DNA of 64,000 nucleotides. Origin: Rhodoblastus sphagnicola (GTDB lineage: Bacteria; Pseudomonadota; Alphaproteobacteria; Rhizobiales; Beijerinckiaceae). Each line of letters begins with the position of its first letter. Within the stretch, counting starts at the first letter, position 1. Made by a program: the position numbers and the translations under genes. Shown here one piece after another: positions 9,004-16,353 of this stretch. The notes beneath the pieces are model-generated. The model did not search any database, was not told the DNA's origin, and saw only the letters and a list, made by a program, of their open reading frames with translations. The stretch covers positions 1 through 64,000 of the forward strand of contig NZ_NHSJ01000018.1 in NCBI RefSeq assembly GCF_002937075.1, given 5' to 3'.

Positions 9004-9744
9004 ATGGCCACGCACCTGATCCTGACCCTTGAAGGGCCGCTCGCCGCCTATGGCGCGGAAATGGTCGATGCGCGCGGTCCCGTGCGCGACTGGCCGGGCG
9101 CCTCGCTGCTCACCGGCCTCATCGCCAATGCGCTCGGTTTTACGCGCGCCATGGGCGCCGAACTGGCGGCGTTGCAGGCGCGGCTCGATTTCGCCGTGCG
9201 CATCGACCGGCCCGGCGTGCGGTTGCGCGATTTCCAGACCGCGCAACTGTCCAGGGCCGACGCCGGCTGGACCACGCGCGGCGCGCCCGAAGGCCGCGCC
9301 GGCGGCGATGGCACTTACCACAGCCCCCACATCCGTGAACGCGACTATTTCGCCGACAGCGCGGTGACCGTGGCTCTGGCGCTGCGCCAGCCCGAAACCG
9401 CGCCGACGCTGGAAACCATCGGCGCCGCGCTGGAAACGCCGGCGCGCCCGCTGTTTCTCGGGCGAAAACCCTGCCTGCCGTCGCGGCCGCTGTTTTCCGG
9501 CTTTGTCGAGGCGGAGGACGCGCTCGCGGCGGTGCGGGCGGCGCCGGCGCTCGACGACGCCGAATCTGACCCGTGGATCGTTATCCGCCGCCAGCCCGGC
9601 GAAACCGAAACGCCGTTGGGCTTCGAGCCGCTTCACGTCACCGACCAGCGCAACTGGATCGCCAGCGTTCATGCGGGCGAGCGGGTTTTCCTGCGCGCCC
9701 GCGCCTCGCGTTTCAACGCTTTGGGCGAGGGGCCGACGACATGA
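9004..9744 (+). CDS. cas5: Cascade subunit Cas5/CasD (type I-E)
   Basis: Cas5e binds the 5' handle of the crRNA and caps the Cascade backbone. The 246-residue product starts MATHLILTLEGPLAAYG, the conserved beta-strand plus glycine turn of Cas5, and includes VRLRDFQTAQ and FLGRKPCLPSRPL, both family blocks. ATG 9004 directly follows the cas7 stop. The final codons overlap cas6 as ATGA. Confidence 0.95.
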   Translation: MATHLILTLEGPLAAYGAEMVDARGPVRDWPGASLLTGLIANALGFTRAMGAELAALQARLDFAVRIDRPGVRLRDFQTAQLSRADAGWTTRGAPEGRAGGDGTYHSPHIRERDYFADSAVTVALALRQPETAPTLETIGAALETPARPLFLGRKPCLPSRPLFSGFVEAEDALAAVRAAPALDDAESDPWIVIRRQPGETETPLGFEPLHVTDQRNWIASVHAGERVFLRARASRFNALGEGPTT

Positions 9745-10472
9745 CCACACATCTGCTGCGTTTCGACCCCGACCTGCGGCTCGCCAATCAATGGATGGCC
9801 GCCGAAGGTCTTGCCGCGAACGGACAGACCGACGAGGGCTATGGCTGGCACGCGCTGCTCTGCGCCGCCTTCGGCAAGGACCATGCGCCCAAACCCTTCC
9901 GTATCGTCGCCCGGCGCGGTCGCCCGGCGCAATTGCTGGCCTATGCGCCGCTGAACGCCGCCGAATTGATCGCGCGCGCCAACGCCTTCGCCGATCCCAA
10001 GGTTTTTCGCGCTCTTGGCGTCGATGAATTGGCCAGCAAGCCCATGCCGGCGTTTTCGTCTGGTCGGCGCCTGGGCTTTTCGCTGTTTCTGCGCCCGGTG
10101 GTGCGGACGGATCGCGAGGGCGATCGCGCCAGAAGCCGGGAAATCGACGCCTATGTCCACGCCCGTGACAACGGCGACGCCAGGGACCGCGCGACGGTCT
10201 ATCTCGATTGGGCGCGCCAACGCCTGACCGCCGCCGGCGCCGAAGTCGAAGCTTTGAGGATCGATGGACTGGAGAGCGTGAAAGTCGCGCGTCGCGGTGT
10301 GTCGGGCGAACATGGGCGTCCGCTCAAGGCGATCTCTGGTCACGCCCTGGCCCTCGTCGGCGGATTGCGCGTCGTCGATGCAACGCGGTTTGCCGATTCC
10401 ATCGCCCACGGCGTCGGACGACACCGCGCTTTCGGCTTCGGCATGTTGCTCCTCACACCGCCGGAGACCTGA
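9741..10472 (+). CDS. cas6e: crRNA-processing endonuclease Cas6e/CasE
   Basis: Cas6e cleaves the pre-crRNA at the base of each repeat hairpin and stays bound to the 3' handle. The 243-residue protein has the two-RRM layout, with an early histidine in GYGWHALLCAAFG and the C-terminal glycine-rich loop around ADSIAHGVGRHRAFGFGM. Its predicted substrate is visible downstream: the array repeat contains the stem CCCCGC-CCAC-GCGGGG. The start overlaps the cas5 stop as ATGA and the stop directly abuts cas1. Confidence 0.95.
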   Translation: MTTHLLRFDPDLRLANQWMAAEGLAANGQTDEGYGWHALLCAAFGKDHAPKPFRIVARRGRPAQLLAYAPLNAAELIARANAFADPKVFRALGVDELASKPMPAFSSGRRLGFSLFLRPVVRTDREGDRARSREIDAYVHARDNGDARDRATVYLDWARQRLTAAGAEVEALRIDGLESVKVARRGVSGEHGRPLKAISGHALALVGGLRVVDATRFADSIAHGVGRHRAFGFGMLLLTPPET

Positions 10473-11429
10473 ATGCTTCCAGGACGCCTCGGGCTGGAAA
10501 CCGCGCGCCTGCCGCATGCCGACCGTCACGGCCTGATCTTTCTCGACCGTGGCCGGCTCACAGTGGAGGACGGCTGCCTGACTTTCGAATGCGCCGGCGG
10601 CGGCGCGACCCCCGCCGGACGCTATGGCCTGCCGCATCAGTCGGTGTCGCTGATGCTGCTGGGTCCGGGCTCGACCATCAGCCACGACGCCTTGCGTCTG
10701 CTGGCCCGACACAATGTCGGGCTGGCGGCCGTCGGCGCCGATGGCGTCCGGTTCTACACGGCGCCCCCGCTTCTGCCGGACTTCTCGAATCTGGCGCGCG
10801 CGCAGGCCATGTTCTGGGCGGACGCGGGCAAAGGCCGCCTTATGGTGGCGCGGCGCATGTATGCGCTGCGGCTGGGCGAAGTGCCGCCACATCGCGACAT
10901 CGCGGTTTTGCGCGGCATCGAAGGCGCGCGCATGAAGGAAAGCTATCGCATCGCCGCCGAGCGCGCCGGCATCCGCTGGAATGGAAGACATTACGACCGC
11001 CAGAACCCGAGCGCGGCCGACCTGCCCAACCAGGCGTTGAACCATGCCGCCAGCGCGGTCGAAGGCGCGGCGGCCATCGCCGTGGCGGCGACGGCCACCA
11101 TACCGCAACTGGGCTTCATCCACGAAGACTCCGGGCAGAGTTTCGTTCTGGACGTCGCCGACCTCGTGCGCGACACCGTCACCATTCCCTGCGCGTTCCG
11201 AGCCGCCGCCCTCGTGGCAAAACGTCCGGCGGAAAACATTGAACGCCTTGCGCGCCGCATGACCGGCGAACAAATGCGCCGCGACCAACTCATCGCGCAT
11301 CTGATTGATCGCATCAAAACCGTGCTGGCCGACGCGACCAGCGAAGAATCCGCCGCCCTTCCCGTGCGCGTCCGTCCAAGACCGCCAGCGGATTCGGGAG
11401 CGGAACCGGAGGCTGACGAATGCCCATGA
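10473..11429 (+). CDS. cas1: CRISPR integrase Cas1 (type I-E)
   Basis: Cas1 is the metal-dependent integrase that inserts new spacers at the leader end. The 318-residue protein keeps the expected active-site residues: Glu150 in GIEGARMKE, His217 in LGFIHEDSG, and Asp227/Asp230 in FVLDVADLVRD. It starts at the base after the cas6e stop and overlaps cas2 by 10 bp. The adaptation module therefore looks intact although the adjacent array holds a single spacer. Confidence 0.97.
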   Translation: MLPGRLGLETARLPHADRHGLIFLDRGRLTVEDGCLTFECAGGGATPAGRYGLPHQSVSLMLLGPGSTISHDALRLLARHNVGLAAVGADGVRFYTAPPLLPDFSNLARAQAMFWADAGKGRLMVARRMYALRLGEVPPHRDIAVLRGIEGARMKESYRIAAERAGIRWNGRHYDRQNPSAADLPNQALNHAASAVEGAAAIAVAATATIPQLGFIHEDSGQSFVLDVADLVRDTVTIPCAFRAAALVAKRPAENIERLARRMTGEQMRRDQLIAHLIDRIKTVLADATSEESAALPVRVRPRPPADSGAEPEADECP

Positions 11430-11710
11430 CGGTGATCGTGACGCGCGATGTCCCGCAACGCACCCGTGGATTTCTAGCCTCGGTCATGCCCGAGCCGGCG
11501 CCGGGCGTCTACACCTCCGGCGAAGTGTCGAAGGGCGTGCGTGAGCGCATTTGGACTGTGATGCAGGATTGGTACGGCGCGACTCATGAGGGCTCCATTG
11601 TCATGATCTGGCGCGACGACAAGGCGCCGGGCGGCCTGGGCGTCGCGACCCTGGGCGCGCCACCCCGACAATTGACCGATCTCGACGGCGTTCTCGTTTC
11701 AGTCTGGTAG
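11420..11710 (+). CDS. cas2: CRISPR adaptation protein Cas2 (type I-E)
   Basis: Cas2 is the structural partner of Cas1 in the spacer-integration complex. The 96-residue product begins MPMTVIVTRDVP and contains the I-E-type SGEVSKGVRERIW block and the C-terminal DGVLVSVW. Its size is normal for the CasF/Cas2e subfamily. It overlaps the end of cas1 and is the last gene of the operon, 93 bp before the first repeat. Confidence 0.95.
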   Translation: MPMTVIVTRDVPQRTRGFLASVMPEPAPGVYTSGEVSKGVRERIWTVMQDWYGATHEGSIVMIWRDDKAPGGLGVATLGAPPRQLTDLDGVLVSVW

Positions 11711-11803
11711 GGATATCATTTGTCGAGATGAGTCCGGTTCTCAAGAAGTCAAAAACAGCCGCTGTTTGACATTGTAAATCGCATCAGTAGCTTAAGCTCC
11801 AGA
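11711..11803 (+). promoter_or_regulatory. CRISPR leader
   Basis: The 93 bp between cas2 and the first repeat are less GC-rich than their surroundings. They contain a perfect palindrome AAACAGC-C-GCTGTTT (11753-11767) that overlaps a TTGACA (11766-11771), a possible -35 box for array transcription. No convincing -10 box is visible (TAGCTT at 16 bp is weak). Leader function follows from position. Confidence 0.6.
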
Positions 11804-11893
11804 GTCGCCCCCGCCCACGCGGGGATGGACCCTACGAAGTCAAGTCGGTCGTGACCTGGGAGAAGTCGCCCCCGCCCACGCGGGGAGTCCCTC
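11804..11893 (+). CRISPR. type I-E CRISPR array with two repeats and one spacer
   Basis: Two repeats begin at 11804 and 11865, exactly 61 bp apart, the normal I-E period (29-bp repeat plus 32-bp spacer at 11833-11864). They are identical over the first 22 bases and contain the hairpin CCCCGC-CCAC-GCGGGG. The second repeat differs over its last seven bases (ATGGACCC-type end against AGTCCCTC), as is usual for the leader-distal terminal repeat. No further repeats are seen. Confidence 0.92.
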
Positions 11894-11922
11894 TTGCCGC
11901 CGCCAAACGATCGTCTGAAATT

Positions 11923-12183
11923 TCAAGAGTTTTCGTCGGTTTTGACAGTGGTCCCTTGAGGCGCTTTCAGAATTTCAGCGCCGCTCTCCATGGCCTGGAG
12001 GATCTCTGAAAGTCTGCCACCCTTGGGGCCGTCAAAACCGTCAAAAGGCCGGTGAGTTTTCTGAAACCTCTCACCCGTGTCACCGTCAAACCCGACAAAA
12101 GCCTCTTTTGACGGCTTTGACGGCCCGCGACGTGGGGGATTGTCAGAATTGAGGGCTTTGAGGCGAGCAAGGTATTTGTTCAC
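11923..12183 (-). CDS. small basic protein preceding a DUF3987 gene, unknown function
   Basis: This 86-residue ORF begins MNKYLARLKALNSDNPP and contains SKPSKEAFVGFDGDTG and RPFDGFDGPKG, so the SK-P-K/FDGFDG block is partly repeated. Small proteins of this composition commonly sit directly downstream of DUF3987 replication-like genes in alphaproteobacterial islands. Its start overlaps the stop of the degraded DUF3987 frame by 4 bp, so it was probably translationally coupled to it. No catalytic motif is visible. Confidence 0.5.
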   Translation of the reverse strand: MNKYLARLKALNSDNPPRRGPSKPSKEAFVGFDGDTGERFQKTHRPFDGFDGPKGGRLSEILQAMESGAEILKAPQGTTVKTDENS

Positions 12184-12903
12184 GGGAAAGCCTTCGGGTT
12201 TATCGAAAAGATCGTGCTGGGGCGCCCACCGGTGCGGATTGTCTTCGCGGCAAGCCAGTCAAGATCGACAAGGAGGTCGAGCCCCGCGCTGACTTGATCG
12301 CGGTCGGTGAGGTGCGACCAGTCATTTCTCATCGCGTCGCGGAGCGAAAAGCCTTCCTTCAAGTCGCCATGGCGGATGTGGGAAACGATCGCCTTGGCCG
12401 CAGCCACGTCCGCCATGGCGCCGGCGCTGTAGCAGCGCCGCGCATGGGCCTCGGCATATGCCGCGATCGCCAGCGCCCGAATCACGGCTCTTTCCGAAAC
12501 CGGGCCACGCCCTCCATCCGCGAGATGACTGGTCAGCGCGAGGGCCGGAACCAGCTTGCGGAACTTCGCGAGGTGGCTTTCCAGCGCTGGCGAAAGATCG
12601 CCGCCGCGAAGCCGCATTTCCAATTCTTTGCGCCACTCGTCGAACGCCTCCTGGGCGGCGTCCTCGAAACGCAAGAACGGGAGCCCGCCAAAGTCGTCCA
12701 CTTCAGCGCCGACAGAGGCCGGCGTGATTGGGTCGAGCCGATCGAAAGCGCCCCATGCCGTTTTGCGGGCTTCGCTATCGGGGTAGCGATCGACATGCTT
12801 CCACACAGGCGCCTGGTCCGGCCAGAACGAGGCTGAACCGCTGGATCATACCGTCATCGCCGGCGCCTTGCGAGCGCCGCATATATTCAGCCAGACATGA
12901 TGG
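12180..12903 (-). pseudogene. degraded DUF3987 (primase/helicase-type island) gene
   Basis: The 3' frame (VWKHVDRYPDSEARK through KFRKLVPALALTSHLADGG to the end) is a typical C-terminal third of DUF3987 proteins, which are found on plasmids and integrative elements. Family-like sequence continues upstream but in another frame: AEYMRRSQGAGDDG and MIQRFSLV are encoded immediately before. One extra base near 12825 separates them from WPDQAPVW. Further upstream the homology stops around 12900, so the gene has lost most of its 5' part as well. It is a relic of the mobile element that also carried the neighbouring small gene. Confidence 0.75.
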
Positions 12904-12931
12904 ATATGGATCATGTGAGCCGGGGAATGCT

Positions 12932-13267
12932 CTAAATGGAATTAGCGCCTAATTTCGCTCGCCAATAGGAAGCGCGTTCCTTCAAAATCGCGGCAAGAAA
13001 GTGAGAAGAAGTTTCCTCGTCAACTTTTTCAAGAATTTCGAAGCTGAAATGCGATTCTCCATGGCGGCGCCACGCTTCGAGCAAATCTTTTTTCGGGCTC
13101 GCGCCGTGCCGAAGCGTGAACCATAGCCGCGCTTGAATTGTCTCGATGTTGGTCCATTGCCCGACCCACACCTCACCGGAAGCATCGCAGCGAACAAGGT
13201 AGACGCCGCCGACGACTTTCCGCTCTTTATAGGCCGCTATGGCCGCTTTGCGCGCCTCGCCCTTCAT
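12932..13267 (-). CDS. GIY-YIG nuclease family protein
   Basis: The 111-residue protein has the compact GIY-YIG fold pattern. GGVYLVRC supplies the first tyrosine strand, GEVWVGQ the second strand, and the following helix segment contains RLWFTLRHG; FSFEILEKV and the C-terminal LKERASYWRAKLG complete the domain. Small stand-alone proteins like this are frequent in alphaproteobacteria, but their DNA substrate is unknown. The start (MKGEARKAAIAAYKERK) matches close relatives as I recall them. It is transcribed away from the DUF2239 gene. Confidence 0.75.
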   Translation of the reverse strand: MKGEARKAAIAAYKERKVVGGVYLVRCDASGEVWVGQWTNIETIQARLWFTLRHGASPKKDLLEAWRRHGESHFSFEILEKVDEETSSHFLAAILKERASYWRAKLGANSI

Positions 13268-13335
13268 CCCGCTACCTCTTTCGACCTGTCACAACGCCAT
13301 TCATGACCTTCTCTCCCGCGAGAAGGATAAGGCTT

Positions 13336-13382
13336 AATATTATACGGGTAATATTGACGCAAGGATTTTATCCGGGTATTAA
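13336..13382 (+). promoter_or_regulatory. paired CGGGTA operator-like motifs
   Basis: TATACGGGTAATAT (13341-13354) and TATCCGGGTATTAA (13369-13382) are 28 bp apart. The first also sits in a perfect inverted repeat AATATTA-N6-TAATATT (13336-13355). They lie in an AT-rich island 28 bp before the DUF2239 start, where a regulator would be expected to bind. The regulator is not identified. Confidence 0.45.
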
Positions 13383-13410
13383 TCCGTTTCAAACTTAGGA
13401 CGGCGACCCC

Positions 13411-14046
13411 ATGTCTGACTGCATCTCCAAACCCTGCACAGCCTTCGAAGGCAACCGATTGCTCCTGTCTGGCCCGCTGGTCGAGGTTGCGCTTGCGGTC
13501 AAGTCGGCGACCGAAAATGGCTCGTCAATGGCGGTCCTGATTTTCGACGATTTGACCGGCCGCGTGATCGATGTCGACCTGCGCGGCGACGAGGCCGCAA
13601 TCACCCAGAGATTGTCCCAGCCTCAAGAGACATCAATCGGACGGCCTCGGCCGAGCGAGGAGCCGCCGTCTGTAAAGGAAGAGGCTTGCGAACCGAGAGG
13701 CCGAGGACGCCCCAAGTTGGGGGTCCTCCCCCGCGAGGTGACGCTATTGCCGAGACAATGGGATTGGTTGGCCACCCAGCCCGGCGGCGCATCCGCCGTT
13801 CTCAGGCGACTTGTGGATGACGCCAGACGCAACGGCGCGGAGCGTCAGAAACGTCGGGCCGCCCAGGAGGCTGCTTATCAATTCATGCTGGCGATTGCTG
13901 GCGATTTGCCCGGCTACGAAGAGGCGACGCGCGCCCTCTTTGCAGACGATCGTCCAGGGCTTGAACAACGGATCTCGGACTGGCCTGAAGACATCCGGAC
14001 GCATGTCCTGCGCCTGGCGTTCGGCGCGCAGGATCGCTCCACTTGA
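13411..14046 (+). CDS. DUF2239 family protein
   Basis: The 211-residue protein matches the DUF2239 pattern. The N-terminal block is TAFEGNRLLLSGPLVEVALA, followed by LIFDDLTGRVIDVDLRGD and the signature RGRGRPKLGVLPREVTLLP with RQWDWLATQPGGAS. The middle and C-terminal parts are helical (LRRLVDDARR and a segment with LAIAGDLPGYEEATRALF). The RGRPKLGV stretch suggests nucleic-acid contact, but no function is established for the family. It is followed after 24 bp by a DUF1330-like gene with a strong ribosome site, so the two probably formed an operon driven from the paired motifs upstream. Confidence 0.85.
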   Translation: MSDCISKPCTAFEGNRLLLSGPLVEVALAVKSATENGSSMAVLIFDDLTGRVIDVDLRGDEAAITQRLSQPQETSIGRPRPSEEPPSVKEEACEPRGRGRPKLGVLPREVTLLPRQWDWLATQPGGASAVLRRLVDDARRNGAERQKRRAAQEAAYQFMLAIAGDLPGYEEATRALFADDRPGLEQRISDWPEDIRTHVLRLAFGAQDRST

Positions 14047-14070
14047 AAATGAACTGCTGAAAGGAGGCGC

Positions 14071-14480
14071 CATGGCGGCGCTGGACTCCATTTGCCACGT
14101 CGTACCGTCACAGGACGCGGGCAGGCGCTTCATGCAACGGGGCGCCGGGGGACGCGCAATCATGCTGAACCTCCTGCGCTTGCGTGATGTCGCCGACTAC
14201 ACGAGCTATCCCGAACTTGCGCCGACCACGCCGATCAGCGGCGCGGAAGTCTTCGACCGATATATACGCCACACGCTTCCCTTTCTGCGCGAGAGTGGCG
14301 GTGGCGTCATGTTGCTCGGCGCTGGAGGGCCGTTCCTGATCGGTCCCGAAAACGAGAGATGGGATTTGGCGATGCTGGTTCGCCAGAGCAGCGTCGTTCC
14401 TCGCCTTTGCAAGCCATGACGCCTATCTCGCCGGCCTTGGACACCGTGCGGCTGCGATCGATGGGCTTGGCGGATCGTCG
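14071..14480 (+). pseudogene. DUF1330-like gene, frameshifted and cut at the 3' end
   Basis: A strong ribosome site (AAAGGAGG) precedes the start MAALDSICHV. The product shows the ferredoxin-like DUF1330 pattern: IMLNLLRLRDVADYTSYP, FDRYIRHTLPFLRESGG and LLGAGGPFLIGPE. Near 14393 the frame is broken: the first frame reads on into VVPRLCKP and stops at 14419. The expected continuation SFLAFASHDAYLAGLGHR is encoded in a shifted frame. Homology ends around 14480, where unrelated sequence leading to an IS3 relic begins. The gene is therefore probably inactive, and it was likely co-transcribed with DUF2239. Confidence 0.7.
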
Positions 14481-14559
14481 ATGGAAACGATCATCACTTC
14501 GGTCGGCGGTCGCGCTCCCCTTGCCCGACAGGCGAACGCCTGCGTTCGCCGAAAGGGGT

Positions 14560-14806
14560 CAGCGCAAAATACGCCGAAGCCTTGCGCAGAATCTCATTGG
14601 CCTGCCGAAGTTCGCGGTTCTCGCGCTCCGGCGCCTTCAGCCGGTCGGCGACCTCCGTCGGAACGCCGATCCGCTTGCCGCTGTCGACTTCGGCCTTGCT
14701 GCCCCACTCCCGCAGTGTGCGGCGAGCAGCCGATCTGGGCGGCGATCGACGACATCGCCGCCCAGCGCGAGGCGTGGTCGCCCTCGTGATCGAAAACCAT
14801 CGGCAC
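14560..14806 (-). pseudogene. IS3-family orfA remnant
   Basis: The minus strand encodes MVFDHEGDHASRWAAMSSIA and IGCSPHT, the helix-turn-helix part of IS3 orfA. A one-base shift near 14713 leads to LREWGSKAEVDSG and then RENRELRQANEILRKASAYF, the leucine-zipper end of orfA. No orfB follows. This is a decayed insertion sequence separating the DUF2239 region from the nitrogenase-like operon. Confidence 0.8.
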
Positions 14807-14950
14807 GTGGTGTCGGATGCGACGACCGTCGGGCGCCCCCCTCCCTGCGTCACACCCAACACCACGGCGCCATCTGACGAAAAAACCCGGCAGAGCTCCA
14901 CTTATCTTTCGCGGAAAATTGTCCGGGCAAGCGGAGCCAGTTCTCAGAAA

Positions 14951-16348
14951 TCAGGCGCTGGCGCTGACGGTCGTCGTGTAGATTTTTTCGAGCAGGGTCA
15001 GGGCGCCCCGGTAGCCGATGTAGGAGCGGGAGAGGACCACCTCGTAGGAGGTGGGGAATCCCACTTCGACGATGGCGCCTTTCAGTTCCTTGGCCAGATC
15101 GCGTTCCCAGGTGGTTCCGAAGATGACGGGCGGCTTGTGGCCGAAATCGGTTTGCCGCAGGATTTGGTGGATGGCGTAGCTGTCCTCCTCAAATTCGACC
15201 TCGGTCGAAACGTCCTCGGCGATGGCGCGATAATACGAGCGAATCTCGTCGCGGAATTCGTCCGGCGGATTGTCGGTGATGATCTGCCGGCCGGGAATCA
15301 GGCCCAACTGGTTGACCAGGAATTTGGTCAGAGCCAAATTATACGCGCTGTCTCCGATCACGGCGAATTTCGCGGGCAGGCCCCACCAGTATTCGGCATA
15401 GAAGTCGGTGAAATCCTCGAGGTACTTGTAATACCTCGTCTCCTCGTCCTGGATAAAGGACTCGAGTTTCTTCCGAGACGATTTGGTCTTTAATCCGGCG
15501 AAATCGGCGACAGTGCGGAGGAAACTCGTGGTTTCATGAGCTCCGATCGGCAGCACTGGAACATGCAGGAAACGTTGACCATACTTCTGTTCCAGATGGC
15601 GCGCGGTGGCCAGACCCAGCCAAGGGCCAAGCACGATGTTGAACTCGGCCTGGGGAATCGCCTTCCATTCCGAGACTCCCTCGGATTCCGGGCCAAACAG
15701 GATATTCACCTTGAACCCGGCCCCCTCCAGGGTCCGTTTGATCTCCGTCAGATCGCCGCGCCAAAAGGTGTTGTGGTAGGGTAACAGCGACCACACGTTG
15801 ACCAGACCCTTGGTCTTCGGCCCGACGTAATCTCCGACATATTGGTCGATGATCGCCCTGGTCACGAGTTCGTGGCCGGTGAAATTGTTGCCCTTGAAGC
15901 CGCCGGTTTCAGCGAATGCGATGGGCACGCCCTGTTTCTGGAAGGGGGTGACCACCGAACCGACGTCATCGCCGACAAGGTCGGGGATACACCCGGTCAG
16001 CACGACGAACAGATCGGCTTCAAGGATCTCAAGTCCGGATTCGATCAGGTCGCTCAGGCGTTGGGCGCCGCCAAACACCACTTCGCGCTCCGAAGCGTTG
16101 GTCGAGGGGGCGACGGCGCCGCCGCCATAGCCCCCGCCCTGGAAGCCATTATAGAAAGCCAGGTTCATGAATTGCTTGTCAGAGCACCCGGGACCGCAAT
16201 GGGTGATCGGAATGGCTCTTGGAATGGCGGCGACGCTTTGCATGGCTCCGATCGCGCAGCCATAGCGGACTTGCTCGATCGAATTCGTCTTTTTGGAAGT
16301 TGTTTCCGTCACAGGCGACACTTTGTCCTCGGTATCAACAATAGACAT
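14951..16348 (-). CDS. marK: nitrogenase-like component 1 beta subunit, methylthio-alkane reductase MarK-like
   Basis: This 465-residue protein belongs to the NifK/BchB-type fold family but is shorter than NifK and has a distinct N-terminus (NSIEQVRYGCAIGAMQSVAA). Cys31 in RYGC, Cys51/Cys55 in THCGPGCSDK and Cys120 in VVLTGCIPDLVGDD are well placed to be P-cluster-type ligands. As the last gene of a B-H-D-K operon it matches the beta subunit of methylthio-alkane reductase, which with MarD reduces volatile sulfur compounds (for example dimethylsulfide or 2-methylthioethanol) to methanethiol for methionine synthesis. It starts 5 bp after marD. Assignment to MAR is from remembered family features and gene order, not an alignment. 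Confidence 0.8.
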   Translation of the reverse strand: MSIVDTEDKVSPVTETTSKKTNSIEQVRYGCAIGAMQSVAAIPRAIPITHCGPGCSDKQFMNLAFYNGFQGGGYGGGAVAPSTNASEREVVFGGAQRLSDLIESGLEILEADLFVVLTGCIPDLVGDDVGSVVTPFQKQGVPIAFAETGGFKGNNFTGHELVTRAIIDQYVGDYVGPKTKGLVNVWSLLPYHNTFWRGDLTEIKRTLEGAGFKVNILFGPESEGVSEWKAIPQAEFNIVLGPWLGLATARHLEQKYGQRFLHVPVLPIGAHETTSFLRTVADFAGLKTKSSRKKLESFIQDEETRYYKYLEDFTDFYAEYWWGLPAKFAVIGDSAYNLALTKFLVNQLGLIPGRQIITDNPPDEFRDEIRSYYRAIAEDVSTEVEFEEDSYAIHQILRQTDFGHKPPVIFGTTWERDLAKELKGAIVEVGFPTSYEVVLSRSYIGYRGALTLLEKIYTTTVSASA

Positions 16349-16353
16349 GACCG

